A stretch of 64,000 bases of DNA from Bacteroidota bacterium (GCA_029781865.1 JAKOVW010000008.1:62001-126000); one strand, 5' to 3'. Shown: positions 52,346 to 62,438, counted from the first letter of the stretch. The notes: generated by a model from the letters alone, not told the origin. A program made the numbers and translations.

Positions 52346-53074
52346 TTATTTTTCAAACAACCATTTAATCGGATGTGTAATATTGTAAGGCTGTAATACC
52401 TTTTTGATATTGTAATTTGATTTGATATGCTTCAGAATTTGCTCCATATCGTCTGTAACTAAAAACAAATCTCGGTCGATAGGAGATATTGTTTTTTCCA
52501 GTTCCATTTTATCCAGAAATTCAAGTAACTCTTTATGATACTCTGTCCCATAAATAACAACCGGAAAATGCACCAATTTACCGGTTTGTATCAGTGTCAT
52601 GGATTCAAAAAATTCGTCCATCGTTCCAAATCCACCAGGCATTACGATAAATGCATAAGAGTATTTAATCAAAATCGTTTTTCTGTTGAAAAAGAATTTC
52701 ATTTTCACCCAATGATCAAGATAATCATTGTGCTTTTGTTCCATAGGTAGCTCAATATTACAGCCTACACTTTTTCCCCCTACCGATCTGGCACCTTTGT
52801 TTGCCGCTTCCATAATACCCGGACCACCACCGGTCATAATGGTAAATCCTAATTTGGCCACTTCTGCAGCCAATAATTCGGCCATCTGGTAGTACGGATG
52901 ATCCGGCTGGAAACGGGCAGACCCAAAAACCGTTACACAAGGTCCTGTAAAATACATTTTACGAATACCCGTAAAGAGATCCCATAATACCTCAATCACA
53001 AATCGCAATTCAGCCAGACGACTCATCGGCCCGTTGAGGTACTCTATATTCTTCATTTTCTGAGGTTCCATCAT
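52346..53074 (-). CDS. LOG family protein (Rossmann, TIGR00730-type)
   Basis: The 242-residue cytoplasmic protein carries the LOG signatures 'VTVFGSARFQPDHPYYQMAE' near residue 49, 'IMTGGGPGIMEAANKGA' near 80 and the active-site 'YAFIVMPGGFGTMDEFFE' near 143. In plants and several bacteria LOG enzymes hydrolyse nucleoside 5'-monophosphates, including cytokinin ribotides, releasing the base and ribose-5-phosphate. The 'lysine decarboxylase' label sometimes attached is not supported. An N-terminal extension of about 45 residues precedes the Rossmann fold, as in the longer LOG subgroup. It is divergent from the aminotransferase gene across 96 bp. Confidence 0.9.
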   Translation of the reverse strand: MMEPQKMKNIEYLNGPMSRLAELRFVIEVLWDLFTGIRKMYFTGPCVTVFGSARFQPDHPYYQMAELLAAEVAKLGFTIMTGGGPGIMEAANKGARSVGGKSVGCNIELPMEQKHNDYLDHWVKMKFFFNRKTILIKYSYAFIVMPGGFGTMDEFFESMTLIQTGKLVHFPVVIYGTEYHKELLEFLDKMELEKTISPIDRDLFLVTDDMEQILKHIKSNYNIKKVLQPYNITHPIKWLFEK

Positions 53075-53170
53075 ATTTATTCAATTACTCCGGCGCAAGG
53101 ATAAAAAAAATAATCATATATCTCCATTTTTTAATAATTTGCAACCAACAGGAAACCAATACTCCGGCCT

Positions 53171-54454
53171 ATGCAATTGCAATCTACTCCCATTTTCAGA
53201 AACTCCTCCTTCATGGCCGAGACGCTGATTCCTTCAGAAATCATCAAATTGGCCTCGGAAATCAACTTAAAGATTCAATCGGGAGAGGCTGTCTTTAACC
53301 TGACCATTGGTGATTTTAATCCTAAAATTTTTCCAATTCCCAAGGCCCTCGAACAAAATATCATCCGCGCATACCAGGAAGGACATACCAATTATCCTAT
53401 GGCCAATGGAATGCCGGAGCTCCGAAATGCCATCTCATCCCACCTGACCAATAGTTACCACTTAAATTATTCTGCTGACGAAATTTTAGTGGCAGGCGGT
53501 GCCAGACCTTTAATTTATGCCATTTATAAAACCCTCCTGGATCCGGAAGACGTTGTTCTTTTTCCGGTGCCCTCATGGAATAATAACCACTATTGCCATC
53601 TTAGCCAGGCCCATGGAATTGCCATAGAAGTCAATGCAGAGCAAAATTTTATGCCAACAGCAAAAGACCTAGCTCCTTATATTCAAAAAGCTACTCTGAT
53701 TGCCTTGTGCTCACCTCAGAATCCGACCGGTACCGTATTCAGCAAGGATTCCCTGACTGATATCTGCAATATGGTCTTGAAAGAGAATCAAGAACGCCAG
53801 GGAAAACGCAAACCACTTTTTATCATGTACGACCAGATTTATTCTGAGCTGACCTTCGATGATACACAACATTATGATCCCGTTGGTCTCGTACCCCAAT
53901 TAAGGGATTATGTCATTTATGTCGATGGTCTTTCTAAAATGTTTGCAGCAACAGGAATAAGAGTAGGTTGGTCATTTGGTCCAAAAACCATTATTGATAA
54001 AATGCGTTCCATTTTATCTCACATTGGTGCATGGGCACCTAAAGCTGAACAAATGGCAACTGCCTGGTTTTTGAATGACCGCAAAGCAGTCCTTGAATAT
54101 CTCGATTGGTTTAAACCGGAAATTCACCATAGACTTTCGGGATTGTTTGATGGCATCACTACCCTAAAAAAAGCGGACTATCCCATTGATGTAATCCATC
54201 CGCAGGCAGCCATATATCTTACTGTCAAATGTCCCTGGAAAAACAAAACCACTTCGAATGGCATAATGCTGAAAAACCAAACCATGGTTACCGATTACAT
54301 TTTAAATGTATGCAAAGTAGCTATGGTGCCATTCAAAGCCTTCGGATCATCAGACGATTCTGAATGGTACCGGATTTCTGTGGGCACAATGAAAAAAGAT
54401 GAAATTGATCATATCGTTTCTGCTCTTCAGAAGGGTATGGATCAATTAGACTAA
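53171..54454 (+). CDS. Class I/II pyridoxal-phosphate aminotransferase
   Basis: The 427-residue enzyme has the aspartate-aminotransferase fold. 'FNLTIGDFNPKIFPIPKAL' lies near 43, 'NYPMANGMPELRNAISSHL' near 74, 'LCSPQNPTGTVFS' with Asn184 near 179, 'MYDQIYSELTFD' with Asp221 and Tyr224 near 219, and the PLP lysine Lys256 in 'VDGLSKMFAATGIRVGW'. Arg at 'YRISVG' near the C-terminus would bind the substrate carboxylate. It transfers an amino group between an amino acid and a 2-oxoacid; the substrate is not determined. It stands 98 bp upstream of manC with no evident functional link. Confidence 0.92.
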   Translation: MQLQSTPIFRNSSFMAETLIPSEIIKLASEINLKIQSGEAVFNLTIGDFNPKIFPIPKALEQNIIRAYQEGHTNYPMANGMPELRNAISSHLTNSYHLNYSADEILVAGGARPLIYAIYKTLLDPEDVVLFPVPSWNNNHYCHLSQAHGIAIEVNAEQNFMPTAKDLAPYIQKATLIALCSPQNPTGTVFSKDSLTDICNMVLKENQERQGKRKPLFIMYDQIYSELTFDDTQHYDPVGLVPQLRDYVIYVDGLSKMFAATGIRVGWSFGPKTIIDKMRSILSHIGAWAPKAEQMATAWFLNDRKAVLEYLDWFKPEIHHRLSGLFDGITTLKKADYPIDVIHPQAAIYLTVKCPWKNKTTSNGIMLKNQTMVTDYILNVCKVAMVPFKAFGSSDDSEWYRISVGTMKKDEIDHIVSALQKGMDQLD

Positions 54455-54552
54455 GAAACAGGTTGGAATTAATAATCCGGTCTGTAATCCATATGAGTTG
54501 ATTTTTGTTTTAGTAGTTGGTATCGTCAATTTCATGTTCCTAAATTTAATGA

Positions 54553-55620
54553 ATGAATTCTAAACACCATGCAGTAATAATGGCCGGTGGAATCGGAAGC
54601 CGGTTCTGGCCATTGAGTCGCAATCAAAAGCCTAAACAGTTTTTAGATATTTTAGGAACAGGCAAAACGTTAATTCAAATGACTTATGATCGATTAAGTC
54701 AATTAGTTCCCCAGGAAAATATCTGGGTAGTAAGCCACATCGATTATGCTGGTTTGATTAAAGAGCAATTACCCGGGATTAATGCGAGCAATATTTTACT
54801 GGAGCCTATTCGCAAAAACACAGCACCTTGTCTGATGTATACAGCAGCCCGGATTTCAGCTACCAACACGGATGCTCTTTTATTCATTGCCCCTTCCGAT
54901 CATTTAATTGTCAATGAATCCCTGTTCAAATCAGATGTGCAGAATGCATTTGCCTATATTGAACAAAATCCAAAACAGCTGCTGACTTTCGGAATACAGG
55001 CATCCCGCCCGGACACCGGTTATGGTTATATCAACTTCAATTCAGAACAAGTTCTGAATGATGAAATTTATCCCGTATTAAAATTTGCAGAGAAACCGGA
55101 CCATAATACAGCCCTGGCTTATTTGCAAAGTGGCAACTATGTCTGGAATTCAGGTATGTTTTTGTGGTCCTGCAAAACATTCCTGGAAGAAATGAAGACA
55201 CATGCCATCGATCTCTACAACTCATTCAACGGATTTAATCTGAATTCCGATCTTCTTACGATTTACCAGAATTGCAATTCGATTTCAATTGACTATGCAT
55301 TGATGGAAAAAACGGATAAAGCAGTTGTAAAATCGGTAGATTTCGGCTGGAGTGATCTGGGTACCTGGGGATCATTATACCAATTGAAATCACAGGATCA
55401 TCTTCAAAACAGTATCAACGGTTCTTTAATTATTTTGGATGAATCTTCCAATTGCCTTGTTGAGAACTCAGGAAAACAGTTAGTTGCAATACAAGGTCTG
55501 GACGATTTTATCGTGGTGAATACAGAAGACGTTTTATTGATTTGCAAAAAATCGTCCGAACAAAAAATTAAAGACATGGTGAGCAAAGCAGAGCAATTAC
55601 ACCCTAGACGATTTACCTGA
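54553..55620 (+). CDS. manC: Mannose-1-phosphate guanylyltransferase
   Basis: The 355-residue enzyme makes GDP-mannose from mannose-1-phosphate and GTP for surface polysaccharide and glycoprotein synthesis. It has the nucleotidyltransferase loop 'IMAGGIGSRFWPLSRNQKPK' (residues 9-28), 'LEPIRKNTAPCL' near 84, 'LFIAPSDHLI' near 111, 'YGYINF' near 157, 'FAEKPDHNTALAYL' near 177, and 'SVDFGWSDLGTWGSLYQL' near 260. The protein lacks the C-terminal phosphomannose isomerase domain of the bifunctional enzymes, so it is the short type. It ends before a bidirectional terminator and converges on the PKD array. Confidence 0.94.
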   Translation: MNSKHHAVIMAGGIGSRFWPLSRNQKPKQFLDILGTGKTLIQMTYDRLSQLVPQENIWVVSHIDYAGLIKEQLPGINASNILLEPIRKNTAPCLMYTAARISATNTDALLFIAPSDHLIVNESLFKSDVQNAFAYIEQNPKQLLTFGIQASRPDTGYGYINFNSEQVLNDEIYPVLKFAEKPDHNTALAYLQSGNYVWNSGMFLWSCKTFLEEMKTHAIDLYNSFNGFNLNSDLLTIYQNCNSISIDYALMEKTDKAVVKSVDFGWSDLGTWGSLYQLKSQDHLQNSINGSLIILDESSNCLVENSGKQLVAIQGLDDFIVVNTEDVLLICKKSSEQKIKDMVSKAEQLHPRRFT

Positions 55621-55657
55621 ACATAATTACTATTTTGCTTTATCCATTCTACTAAAT

Positions 55658-55698
55658 AAAAGAGAGCTGCTGAATTTACACACAACAGCTCTCTTTTT
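55658..55698. terminator. Bidirectional terminator between manC and the PKD gene
   Basis: A perfect 12-bp stem (55658-55669 with 55686-55697, AAAAGAGAGCTG and its complement) with a 16-base loop has a run of T on the plus strand and of A on the other side. It lies 37 bp after manC and 14 bp after the stop of the minus-strand gene, so it can serve both convergent units. Confidence 0.85.
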
Positions 55699-55711
55699 AT
55701 ATTTAAAGTCG

Positions 55712-58700
55712 TTATTCTGAAATCACAAATTTGTGAACAGTAGATGAAGAGCCATCATTCATTTTTAAATAATACGTGCCTGCTCTTAAATTCCCGGTTA
55801 GTATTTTAAATTCATTTTCTGTACTACTATGGCTGGAATATTTTCTTCCGGAAAGATCATAGATATCAATCTGAACGGATTTATTCACATTCGCATTTGT
55901 GTACACATATATAACGTCTTTTGCCGGATTCGGATAAATCAATGGATAGTTTGGTTCCGCTTCCCCTGCCCTGTTTTCAATATTGACACCAAATGGATTT
56001 TCTGAGAAATCGAATCTCCTGGTCTTTGTATTCTCAGGACATAATGCCGTGGAAACAACCTGAATGAACTGCGTCCTGGTAACCGCATTGCTTCCATTGG
56101 TATTTTTCACCGTTAACTTCACAGTATATTTTCCTTTCTTATCAAAAACCACAATTGGATTTCTTTCTTTCGAAGTGCTTGGATTTCCATTTTCGAATTG
56201 CCACTCCCAGTCAATAACATCCACTGATGATTTGTCAAAAAACTGAACTCTGTAAGGAACGCATCCGATACTGCTGCCTACAGTGAAGTTTACTTTAGGC
56301 ACCAGATATACTGCAATCGTCTTAATAATCGTGTCACCTCCGCATTCGTTTTGTGCAATCAGGCGAACTTTAAACTCACCTTCAACACCATAATCATGAA
56401 CGGGATCTTTTTCGAAACTTACCTTTTTATCACCAAAGTCCCACAAATAATTCGTAGCACCGGACGTATTATTGGTAAATGTCGATTTGAATCCACTGAT
56501 GACATTGGTAAATGTACCCGTAGGTTTTGTTCTGACATCAATATAATCCGCCTTTCCGGTAGAATCCGAATAAAAGACGTTGTATGCCACGAGACTTACG
56601 TTGAATTTACCTGCATTTGAATAGGTAACGAGGGGATTCACATCTGTGCTGGTTGACGGATTTCCACCCGGAAAATACCATTTATAAGACGTGGCTGCTA
56701 CAGATGAATTCTGAAATTGTACCTGGTATGGAGCACAACCTTTGATATTGCTGGTTTGGAATGCCGGTGTAGGTTTGACTCCTATCGTAAAGTTGGTCAC
56801 CGCAGTATCTGTACCGCAACTGTTGCTGACAATATAGGTCACCTTATATGTTCCTTCTTTATAATTGTGTGTTGGATTTGCTTCTGTACTGGAGGTATTA
56901 TCTCCGAAATCCCAAAAATGCGATTTGGCATAACGGGATTGATTTGCAAAATCCACCTTACCTACATCGATGGTATTGCTGAAAGAAGCTACCGGCATGC
57001 TGTCAATTGTGATGTAAAATGTTTTGGTAACGGAATGATGATAGCGTGAACTATATACTGTTAATCTCACATCATACGTACCAGGCAATTCGTAATGAAT
57101 GATCGGATTTTTTTGATTTGAGAAATTAGGAGTACCTCCTGTAAAATCCCACTGCCAGGTTTTAACATTGCGGGTGGACTGATCAATGAACTTAATGATT
57201 TGTGGCGCACAACCTGCAGTAGTGTCTGAAGTAAAATCTGCTGTTGGAACACTTTCCACGACAATTTTCTTTTTAAGTGTATTCATGCCGCAGTCGTTTT
57301 TTACCGTTAGTGTGATTTCAAATGTACTGTCTGTCGGAAACTCATGAAAAGGGAATTGCTCATCGCTCGTCTCGCCATCCCCGAAATTCCAATGCCATTC
57401 ATCAGGACGCAATGACTGATCAATAAAAAAGATTTCTCTTCCCTGAAGACCAAATGAAAAATCAGCAACAGGTACATCATTGATTTTAATAAAATCTGTT
57501 TTTGTAAGTCCAACATCGCAACGGCTTGTACTCGATTCCAAAGTTACCGGGTATAATCCTGCCGTTTTATATACAATAACCGGATCTTTTAATGATGATG
57601 AATCCGGAGTTCCTCCTGGAAATCTCCACTTCCAGGATGTTGAATTTACAGATAAGTTTTTAAACCGTACCGTCACCGGTTGACAACCGTAAGTGATGTC
57701 GGCACTAAAATCAGGAACAGGTGCTGCAGAATTCGGACAGATACCGAGACAAGTGCTTTCGATCAATTTATTATCTCTGACATAAGCATTCAAAGCACTT
57801 ACAGAAAGACCTGACCAGCTGGTACTCGAATTAGGAAATCCTGCTGCCATGATGGTTTGTGCAATTCCTGCATCGTGAATCATGTTCCAGTTGTGTCCAA
57901 GATTATGTGCCTGTAAAGTAAGATAAAAGCCTAATCGTCCGCCCGTGCTTACAAAATCACTACATACATTATACCTGTTGTTCATGCACACTGTGCCCGT
58001 AAATGCAGTTCCTACTTCTCCGGGTAAAGTAAATTTAGTTGTCCAAAGCGTGGCGACATTATGTTGTGAGTTAGGGAAAATGGTGGATTCGGCTATGCCC
58101 GCAAATGTGTTGAGCATGGTATTGATATTGTTGATACCATTAAAATAATCTGCTGCCTGAGAATCCGGCACATAGGTTCCGGTTACTTCATACTGATACT
58201 CATTTTCAAACTCGTCATCAAATACTGTCTGAACATCAGACAAAATGGTAATCATCTGATTTTCGGTCATTGGAATACTTCCTCCGTACCTCCTGTACAT
58301 TGGATAATCTGCACACAAACAAATTTTGACTATGGCGCAAAGTTTACATGGCCTGAGTGCGCTGACACTTGACTGCACCTGCGCTTTGGCATTTTCCACC
58401 TGTTTATAGAAAAAATCAGCACCGCATTTCATGCCTTCATGCGAAATGAGATCAGCTGTTTTATACAACATAAATTGCTGTGTAGTTGGAATTGCCGACG
58501 TTCTGCTATTCAAGTCCAGGGGCTCAATAAAATACCGGTCCTTTCTGTCATCTATCATGATACTGAAATATCCATCAGCAACAGTCATATTCACCAGAGA
58601 GGCATTGTTGCCTTTTATTGTTCCTCGGAATGTTCTTAAATCTGTTCTTTTCGGTAACTGAATTGATTTTTTTCCACCGGTATATCTTATGTATTCAGGA

Positions 58701-58951
58701 GCGATCAATGAATACTCGAATAATTGCAAACTCCAGCTTTTAGTTGGCGTTTGCAGGGTGATTTCCTTTACATTTCCCTTTATGGCATCAATTTGATTGG
58801 TGATGGCTGCGGAATTAAAACTAAGCAATTCATAATGTTTCAAATGCTCATCAGTGCCCTGAATCATTTTCGTCTCAAAAGGTTTCATTGAAATCGTTTG
58901 AGAACCAGCCATATTTGCAATTACAGCTAATAAGAGTAAAATTTTTTTCAT
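55712..58951 (-). CDS. Secreted PKD-repeat protein with degenerate M12B-like metalloprotease domain
   Basis: The 1079-residue protein has a signal peptide (1-18), a propeptide-like region (about 20-205) and an M12B (adamalysin/reprolysin)-type domain (about 210-405). Seven PKD domains follow (about 410-960), then a type A T9SS sorting domain ('LIYPNPAKDVIYVY' to 'VHKFVISE'). The zinc site reads H349-N-L-G-H353-N-x4-H359-D360. The three histidines are kept but the catalytic Glu is Asn350 (codon AAT), so this copy should bind zinc but not cut peptides. PKD domains alternate between a GC-P type and a 'DFGD' type. It is the last complete member of the tandem array and ends at a terminator. Confidence 0.9.
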   Translation of the reverse strand: MKKILLLLAVIANMAGSQTISMKPFETKMIQGTDEHLKHYELLSFNSAAITNQIDAIKGNVKEITLQTPTKSWSLQLFEYSLIAPEYIRYTGGKKSIQLPKRTDLRTFRGTIKGNNASLVNMTVADGYFSIMIDDRKDRYFIEPLDLNSRTSAIPTTQQFMLYKTADLISHEGMKCGADFFYKQVENAKAQVQSSVSALRPCKLCAIVKICLCADYPMYRRYGGSIPMTENQMITILSDVQTVFDDEFENEYQYEVTGTYVPDSQAADYFNGINNINTMLNTFAGIAESTIFPNSQHNVATLWTTKFTLPGEVGTAFTGTVCMNNRYNVCSDFVSTGGRLGFYLTLQAHNLGHNWNMIHDAGIAQTIMAAGFPNSSTSWSGLSVSALNAYVRDNKLIESTCLGICPNSAAPVPDFSADITYGCQPVTVRFKNLSVNSTSWKWRFPGGTPDSSSLKDPVIVYKTAGLYPVTLESSTSRCDVGLTKTDFIKINDVPVADFSFGLQGREIFFIDQSLRPDEWHWNFGDGETSDEQFPFHEFPTDSTFEITLTVKNDCGMNTLKKKIVVESVPTADFTSDTTAGCAPQIIKFIDQSTRNVKTWQWDFTGGTPNFSNQKNPIIHYELPGTYDVRLTVYSSRYHHSVTKTFYITIDSMPVASFSNTIDVGKVDFANQSRYAKSHFWDFGDNTSSTEANPTHNYKEGTYKVTYIVSNSCGTDTAVTNFTIGVKPTPAFQTSNIKGCAPYQVQFQNSSVAATSYKWYFPGGNPSTSTDVNPLVTYSNAGKFNVSLVAYNVFYSDSTGKADYIDVRTKPTGTFTNVISGFKSTFTNNTSGATNYLWDFGDKKVSFEKDPVHDYGVEGEFKVRLIAQNECGGDTIIKTIAVYLVPKVNFTVGSSIGCVPYRVQFFDKSSVDVIDWEWQFENGNPSTSKERNPIVVFDKKGKYTVKLTVKNTNGSNAVTRTQFIQVVSTALCPENTKTRRFDFSENPFGVNIENRAGEAEPNYPLIYPNPAKDVIYVYTNANVNKSVQIDIYDLSGRKYSSHSSTENEFKILTGNLRAGTYYLKMNDGSSSTVHKFVISE

Positions 58952-58961
58952 GCTAAATATA

Positions 58962-58989
58962 TTTTTAAAAATTGCGAAAAATTAACCAT
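58962..58989 (-). promoter_or_regulatory. 28-bp leader block shared with the neighbouring PKD gene
   Basis: The 28 bases ending 11 bp before the ATG at 58951 are identical to 62450-62477 upstream of the next paralogue. On the coding strand the block starts ATGGTTAATTTTTCGC and contains TAATTTTT, one base off the -7 consensus. An ATG at 58989 opens a 13-codon frame whose TGA overlaps the gene's start as ATGA. Confidence 0.55.
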
Positions 58990-59147
58990 TTCCTGTCATT
59001 CCACCATGAATTTAACATAAATACCATCCATAGTGCTGTGACAAATTCACTTTTTATTATTCAGAATTATCAATTGCCCTAATTCTGTAAATACCGTAAG
59101 TATTAAGACCCTGGATACAATCAAAACGCTTCTCTTTCCGAACTATT

Positions 59148-59187
59148 AAAACAAAGAAGGTGTTGGGAATGATTTTCCGCAACACCT
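59148..59187 (-). terminator. Rho-independent terminator after second PKD-metalloprotease gene
   Basis: On the minus strand AGGTGTTG and CAACACCT form an 8-bp stem (59187-59180 with 59165-59158) followed by TCTTTGTTTT. It lies 27 bp after the stop at 59214, so the genes of the array appear to be separate transcription units. Confidence 0.75.
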
Positions 59188-59213
59188 CCATTTATCTTCG
59201 CTACCTTTCGGTA

Positions 59214-62200
59214 CTATTCAGCTATCGCAAATTTAAGAATTGAGTTATTGCTTCCATTCATCAGTTTCAAATAATAAGCCCCTGCTCTTAATTGTTCTGT
59301 TTGTATTTTAAACAATGTCTCATTCGTGAAATAGTTTGACAATTTCCTTCCGGATAAATCAAACATTTCAATTGAAGTGTTTTCACCAATCTTTGCACCT
59401 GTATAAATATATATATGATCCTGTGCCGGATTCGGATATATAAACGGTTGTTCAGTATCTATATCATTAGACCGGTCAGTGATAATCGTTCCGAAAGGAT
59501 CCGTAGAAAATGCAAAACGCTTTGTCTTGGTATGCTCCGGACAATAAACCGTAGATAACACCTGGATGTATTGCTGACGTGTCAATGCATTTGTTCCATT
59601 GGTATTCTTTACCGTTAATTTTACAGTGTACCTTCCTTTCTTAGTAAAAACAACTTCCGGATTCTTATCTGTTGAAGTCAAAGGATTACCACCTTCAAAT
59701 TGCCATTCCCAATCGGTTACGTCGCTGGAAGATTTGTCAAAGAATTTTACTTTCAATGGCGCACAACCTCTCACGGTATCAACGCGGTAATTCACTTTGG
59801 GCACGAGATATACTGCTATATGTTTATCGAATGTATCCAAGCCACATTCATTCTGAACAATCAACCGAACATCGAATTCACCTTCCACTCCGTAATCATG
59901 AACAGGATCTTTTTCGAAACTGGATGTCTGATCTCCAAAATCCCAAAAATAATTTGATGCTCCTGATGCCTGATTGGTAAAAATGGATTTGAACCCTGAA
60001 ATTACATTTGAAAAACTTGCAGTAGGTTCTGTTTTGACTTCAATAAATTCTTTCAATCCAATAGAATCAGAAAAGAAATTATTGTATGCAAAAAGACTCA
60101 CATCGAATTTTCCAACGCTATTGTAAGTTACAAGAGGATTCTTCGCCGTACTTGTAGATGGATTACCTCCCGGAAAATACCATCTGAATGCAGTTGCGGC
60201 TGCCGTAGAGGTATTGGTAAATTGCACCTGATAAGGCAAACATCCTTGCTGATCATCAACCTGAAATCCGGCAATAGGTTTAGCTCCAACCGTTATGATT
60301 GTTTTTGCAGTATCGTTACCGCAAGCATTTGTTGCAACATACACTACTTCGTAACGGCCTTCCAGATAGGTATGATCCGGATTTGCCTGCGTACTGGTGG
60401 TATTATCTCCAAAATCCCAGAAATTGGATTTGGAGTACCTGCTCTGACTTGAAAATGAAACCGTATTGTTTGCTACGCTATAAGAAAAATCTGCTTTAGG
60501 CAAGCTGTCGATCGTGATGTAGAGCTTTTTCGTCAATCTTCTATTGTATTTGGTGCTGTATACGGTCAGCTCTGCATCATAGACACCCGGGTTATCGTAG
60601 CGAACAAATGGATTTTGCTGTAATGAACTGGATGGATTTCCACCTGGAAATTTCCATTCCCAATGAATTACGTTATTGGTAGATTTATCAATAAACTTAA
60701 TGATTTTCGGAGCACATCCACCGGTTGTATCCGCATCAAAATCAGGATTCGGAATACTGACAATAGTTACTTTTTTCTTTACGGTTCGTACACCACAATC
60801 ATTGGTTACCCGCAAGGTTACTTCATAGGTACTATCCCGATCGTATTCATAACTTGGCATTTCATCTTCACTTTGATCGCCGTTGCCAAACTTCCATAAA
60901 TAATCCGTTCCGCGCAGGGATTGATTGATAAAATAAACAGTCTTTCCATCGATGCCGAAACTAAAGTCTGCAAATGGCACATCGTTTACTTCAATATAAT
61001 CAATTTGTGTGGTGGACACTTTACACCGGCTATTTCCCGCTTCAAGGCTTACTTCATATTTTCCCGGTGTACGGTAAATAACGGTCGGATTTTGCAACGT
61101 TGAGGTTGCCGGTGAACCTCCCGGAAAAGACCAGGACCAACTGGTAGTATAAAGAGATTGATCTTTAAAATGTACGGTTACAGGCTGGCAACCATACGTA
61201 ATATCCGAAGTAAACGCCGGCTGAGGAGCATCCGAATTTGGACAAACAGACAAGCACATACTTTCTATCAGGTGCTGAAAATTGACATAGTTGTTCAGAT
61301 AAGAGGTAGACAACGTTGACCAGGTAGTACTTCCGTTTATCGTAGGAGCCATTATTGTTTGGGCAATACCTGCATCGTGGATACAACTCCAGTTATGGCC
61401 CAATTCATGTGCCTGTAAAGTAAGATACATACCTTGCCTTCCACCCGGAGCTAAAAAGTCGCTGCAGACATTATATCTGTCATTCATACAGACAGTGGCG
61501 AGATAGGCCAAACCGATGACACCTGTTGACCACTTAGCGGACCAGCATGTTGCTACATTGTATTGTGAGGCAAAAAAGACCTGTGGTGCGACCAGATTGA
61601 ATCTGGTCAATTCTGAATTGATATCATTAATGCCATTCCATGGGTCCATAGCCGGTACATCAGCAACAAAGGTTCCAGTAAGGTCATATTGATATTCATG
61701 CTCAAATTCATCATCAAAAACGGTCTGTACATCTGCCAGGATCGAAATCATTTGATTTTCCGTATTCGCAATCGAGCCTCCATATTTTCTCCACATGGTG
61801 TTATCGGCGGCCAGACAGATCTTTACAATGACACATTGTTTACAGGGTGCAGCTCTGGAACTAATTTGTTTGTGACCGTCCTCAATTGCTTTGTTCACAT
61901 AATCCACACCGCATTTAATTCCTTTAACCGGATTCACATCCGATGCTTTGTAAGCTAAGAACTGCTGATTTTCAGGAATATCTTTTGACTTGCTTTCCGG
62001 ATCTAGAGGCTCGATGAAATATCGTTCCTGACGATCATCTATCATTAGTTTTAAAAATCCGTTATCCGCAATGGTCATGGATACGAGGGAATTAATCCCT
62101 TTAATGTATCCGTTAAATGTTCTCAAATCTTTCCTTACCGGCAAACGGGTCGGTTTATTAGGATCCCCGGATGTCCTTACCCAATCGTTAGTCAGGTTGT

Positions 62201-62438
62201 ATTCAAACAAAACCAACTGCCAGCTCCTGGTTGGAGTACGAAGGGTTATTTCTTTATAATTTTTGGTGTTCTGGTCGATCTGATTGACCAATTCTCTGAC
62301 ATCAAACTGAAGTAAATTATAATTCTTTAAATGCTCGTCAGTGCCCTTTACCACATTTGTTTCAAATGGTTTGAATACTATTGTTTGTGAAATGGCCAGA
62401 TTAAATCCTGCCAATAGAAACAGTAAAATTTTTTTCAT
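59214..62438 (-). CDS. Secreted PKD-repeat M12B-like metalloprotease with T9SS sorting domain
   Basis: I start at the ATG at 62438 (1074 residues), where the signal peptide begins ('MKKILLFLLAGFNLAISQ'); a longer frame from 62477 lies in a leader shared with the paralogue. The plan equals that of 55712-58951: propeptide-like region, protease domain, seven alternating PKD domains, type A sorting domain ('FIYPNPAQDHIYIY' to 'ILKFAIAE'). The zinc site is intact: H344-E345-L-G-H348-N-W-x3-H354-D355, with a probable Met-turn at 'AQTIMAP'. Adamalysin-type enzymes use Glu to activate water. It is predicted to be an active extracellular protease, perhaps acting on host, prey or sludge-matrix proteins. 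Confidence 0.92.
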   Translation of the reverse strand: MKKILLFLLAGFNLAISQTIVFKPFETNVVKGTDEHLKNYNLLQFDVRELVNQIDQNTKNYKEITLRTPTRSWQLVLFEYNLTNDWVRTSGDPNKPTRLPVRKDLRTFNGYIKGINSLVSMTIADNGFLKLMIDDRQERYFIEPLDPESKSKDIPENQQFLAYKASDVNPVKGIKCGVDYVNKAIEDGHKQISSRAAPCKQCVIVKICLAADNTMWRKYGGSIANTENQMISILADVQTVFDDEFEHEYQYDLTGTFVADVPAMDPWNGINDINSELTRFNLVAPQVFFASQYNVATCWSAKWSTGVIGLAYLATVCMNDRYNVCSDFLAPGGRQGMYLTLQAHELGHNWSCIHDAGIAQTIMAPTINGSTTWSTLSTSYLNNYVNFQHLIESMCLSVCPNSDAPQPAFTSDITYGCQPVTVHFKDQSLYTTSWSWSFPGGSPATSTLQNPTVIYRTPGKYEVSLEAGNSRCKVSTTQIDYIEVNDVPFADFSFGIDGKTVYFINQSLRGTDYLWKFGNGDQSEDEMPSYEYDRDSTYEVTLRVTNDCGVRTVKKKVTIVSIPNPDFDADTTGGCAPKIIKFIDKSTNNVIHWEWKFPGGNPSSSLQQNPFVRYDNPGVYDAELTVYSTKYNRRLTKKLYITIDSLPKADFSYSVANNTVSFSSQSRYSKSNFWDFGDNTTSTQANPDHTYLEGRYEVVYVATNACGNDTAKTIITVGAKPIAGFQVDDQQGCLPYQVQFTNTSTAAATAFRWYFPGGNPSTSTAKNPLVTYNSVGKFDVSLFAYNNFFSDSIGLKEFIEVKTEPTASFSNVISGFKSIFTNQASGASNYFWDFGDQTSSFEKDPVHDYGVEGEFDVRLIVQNECGLDTFDKHIAVYLVPKVNYRVDTVRGCAPLKVKFFDKSSSDVTDWEWQFEGGNPLTSTDKNPEVVFTKKGRYTVKLTVKNTNGTNALTRQQYIQVLSTVYCPEHTKTKRFAFSTDPFGTIITDRSNDIDTEQPFIYPNPAQDHIYIYTGAKIGENTSIEMFDLSGRKLSNYFTNETLFKIQTEQLRAGAYYLKLMNGSNNSILKFAIAE

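Noticed and set aside
52346-53074. Lysine decarboxylase
   Set aside because: The PGGxGTxxE motif and short length identify a LOG phosphoribohydrolase-type protein; no PLP site is present.
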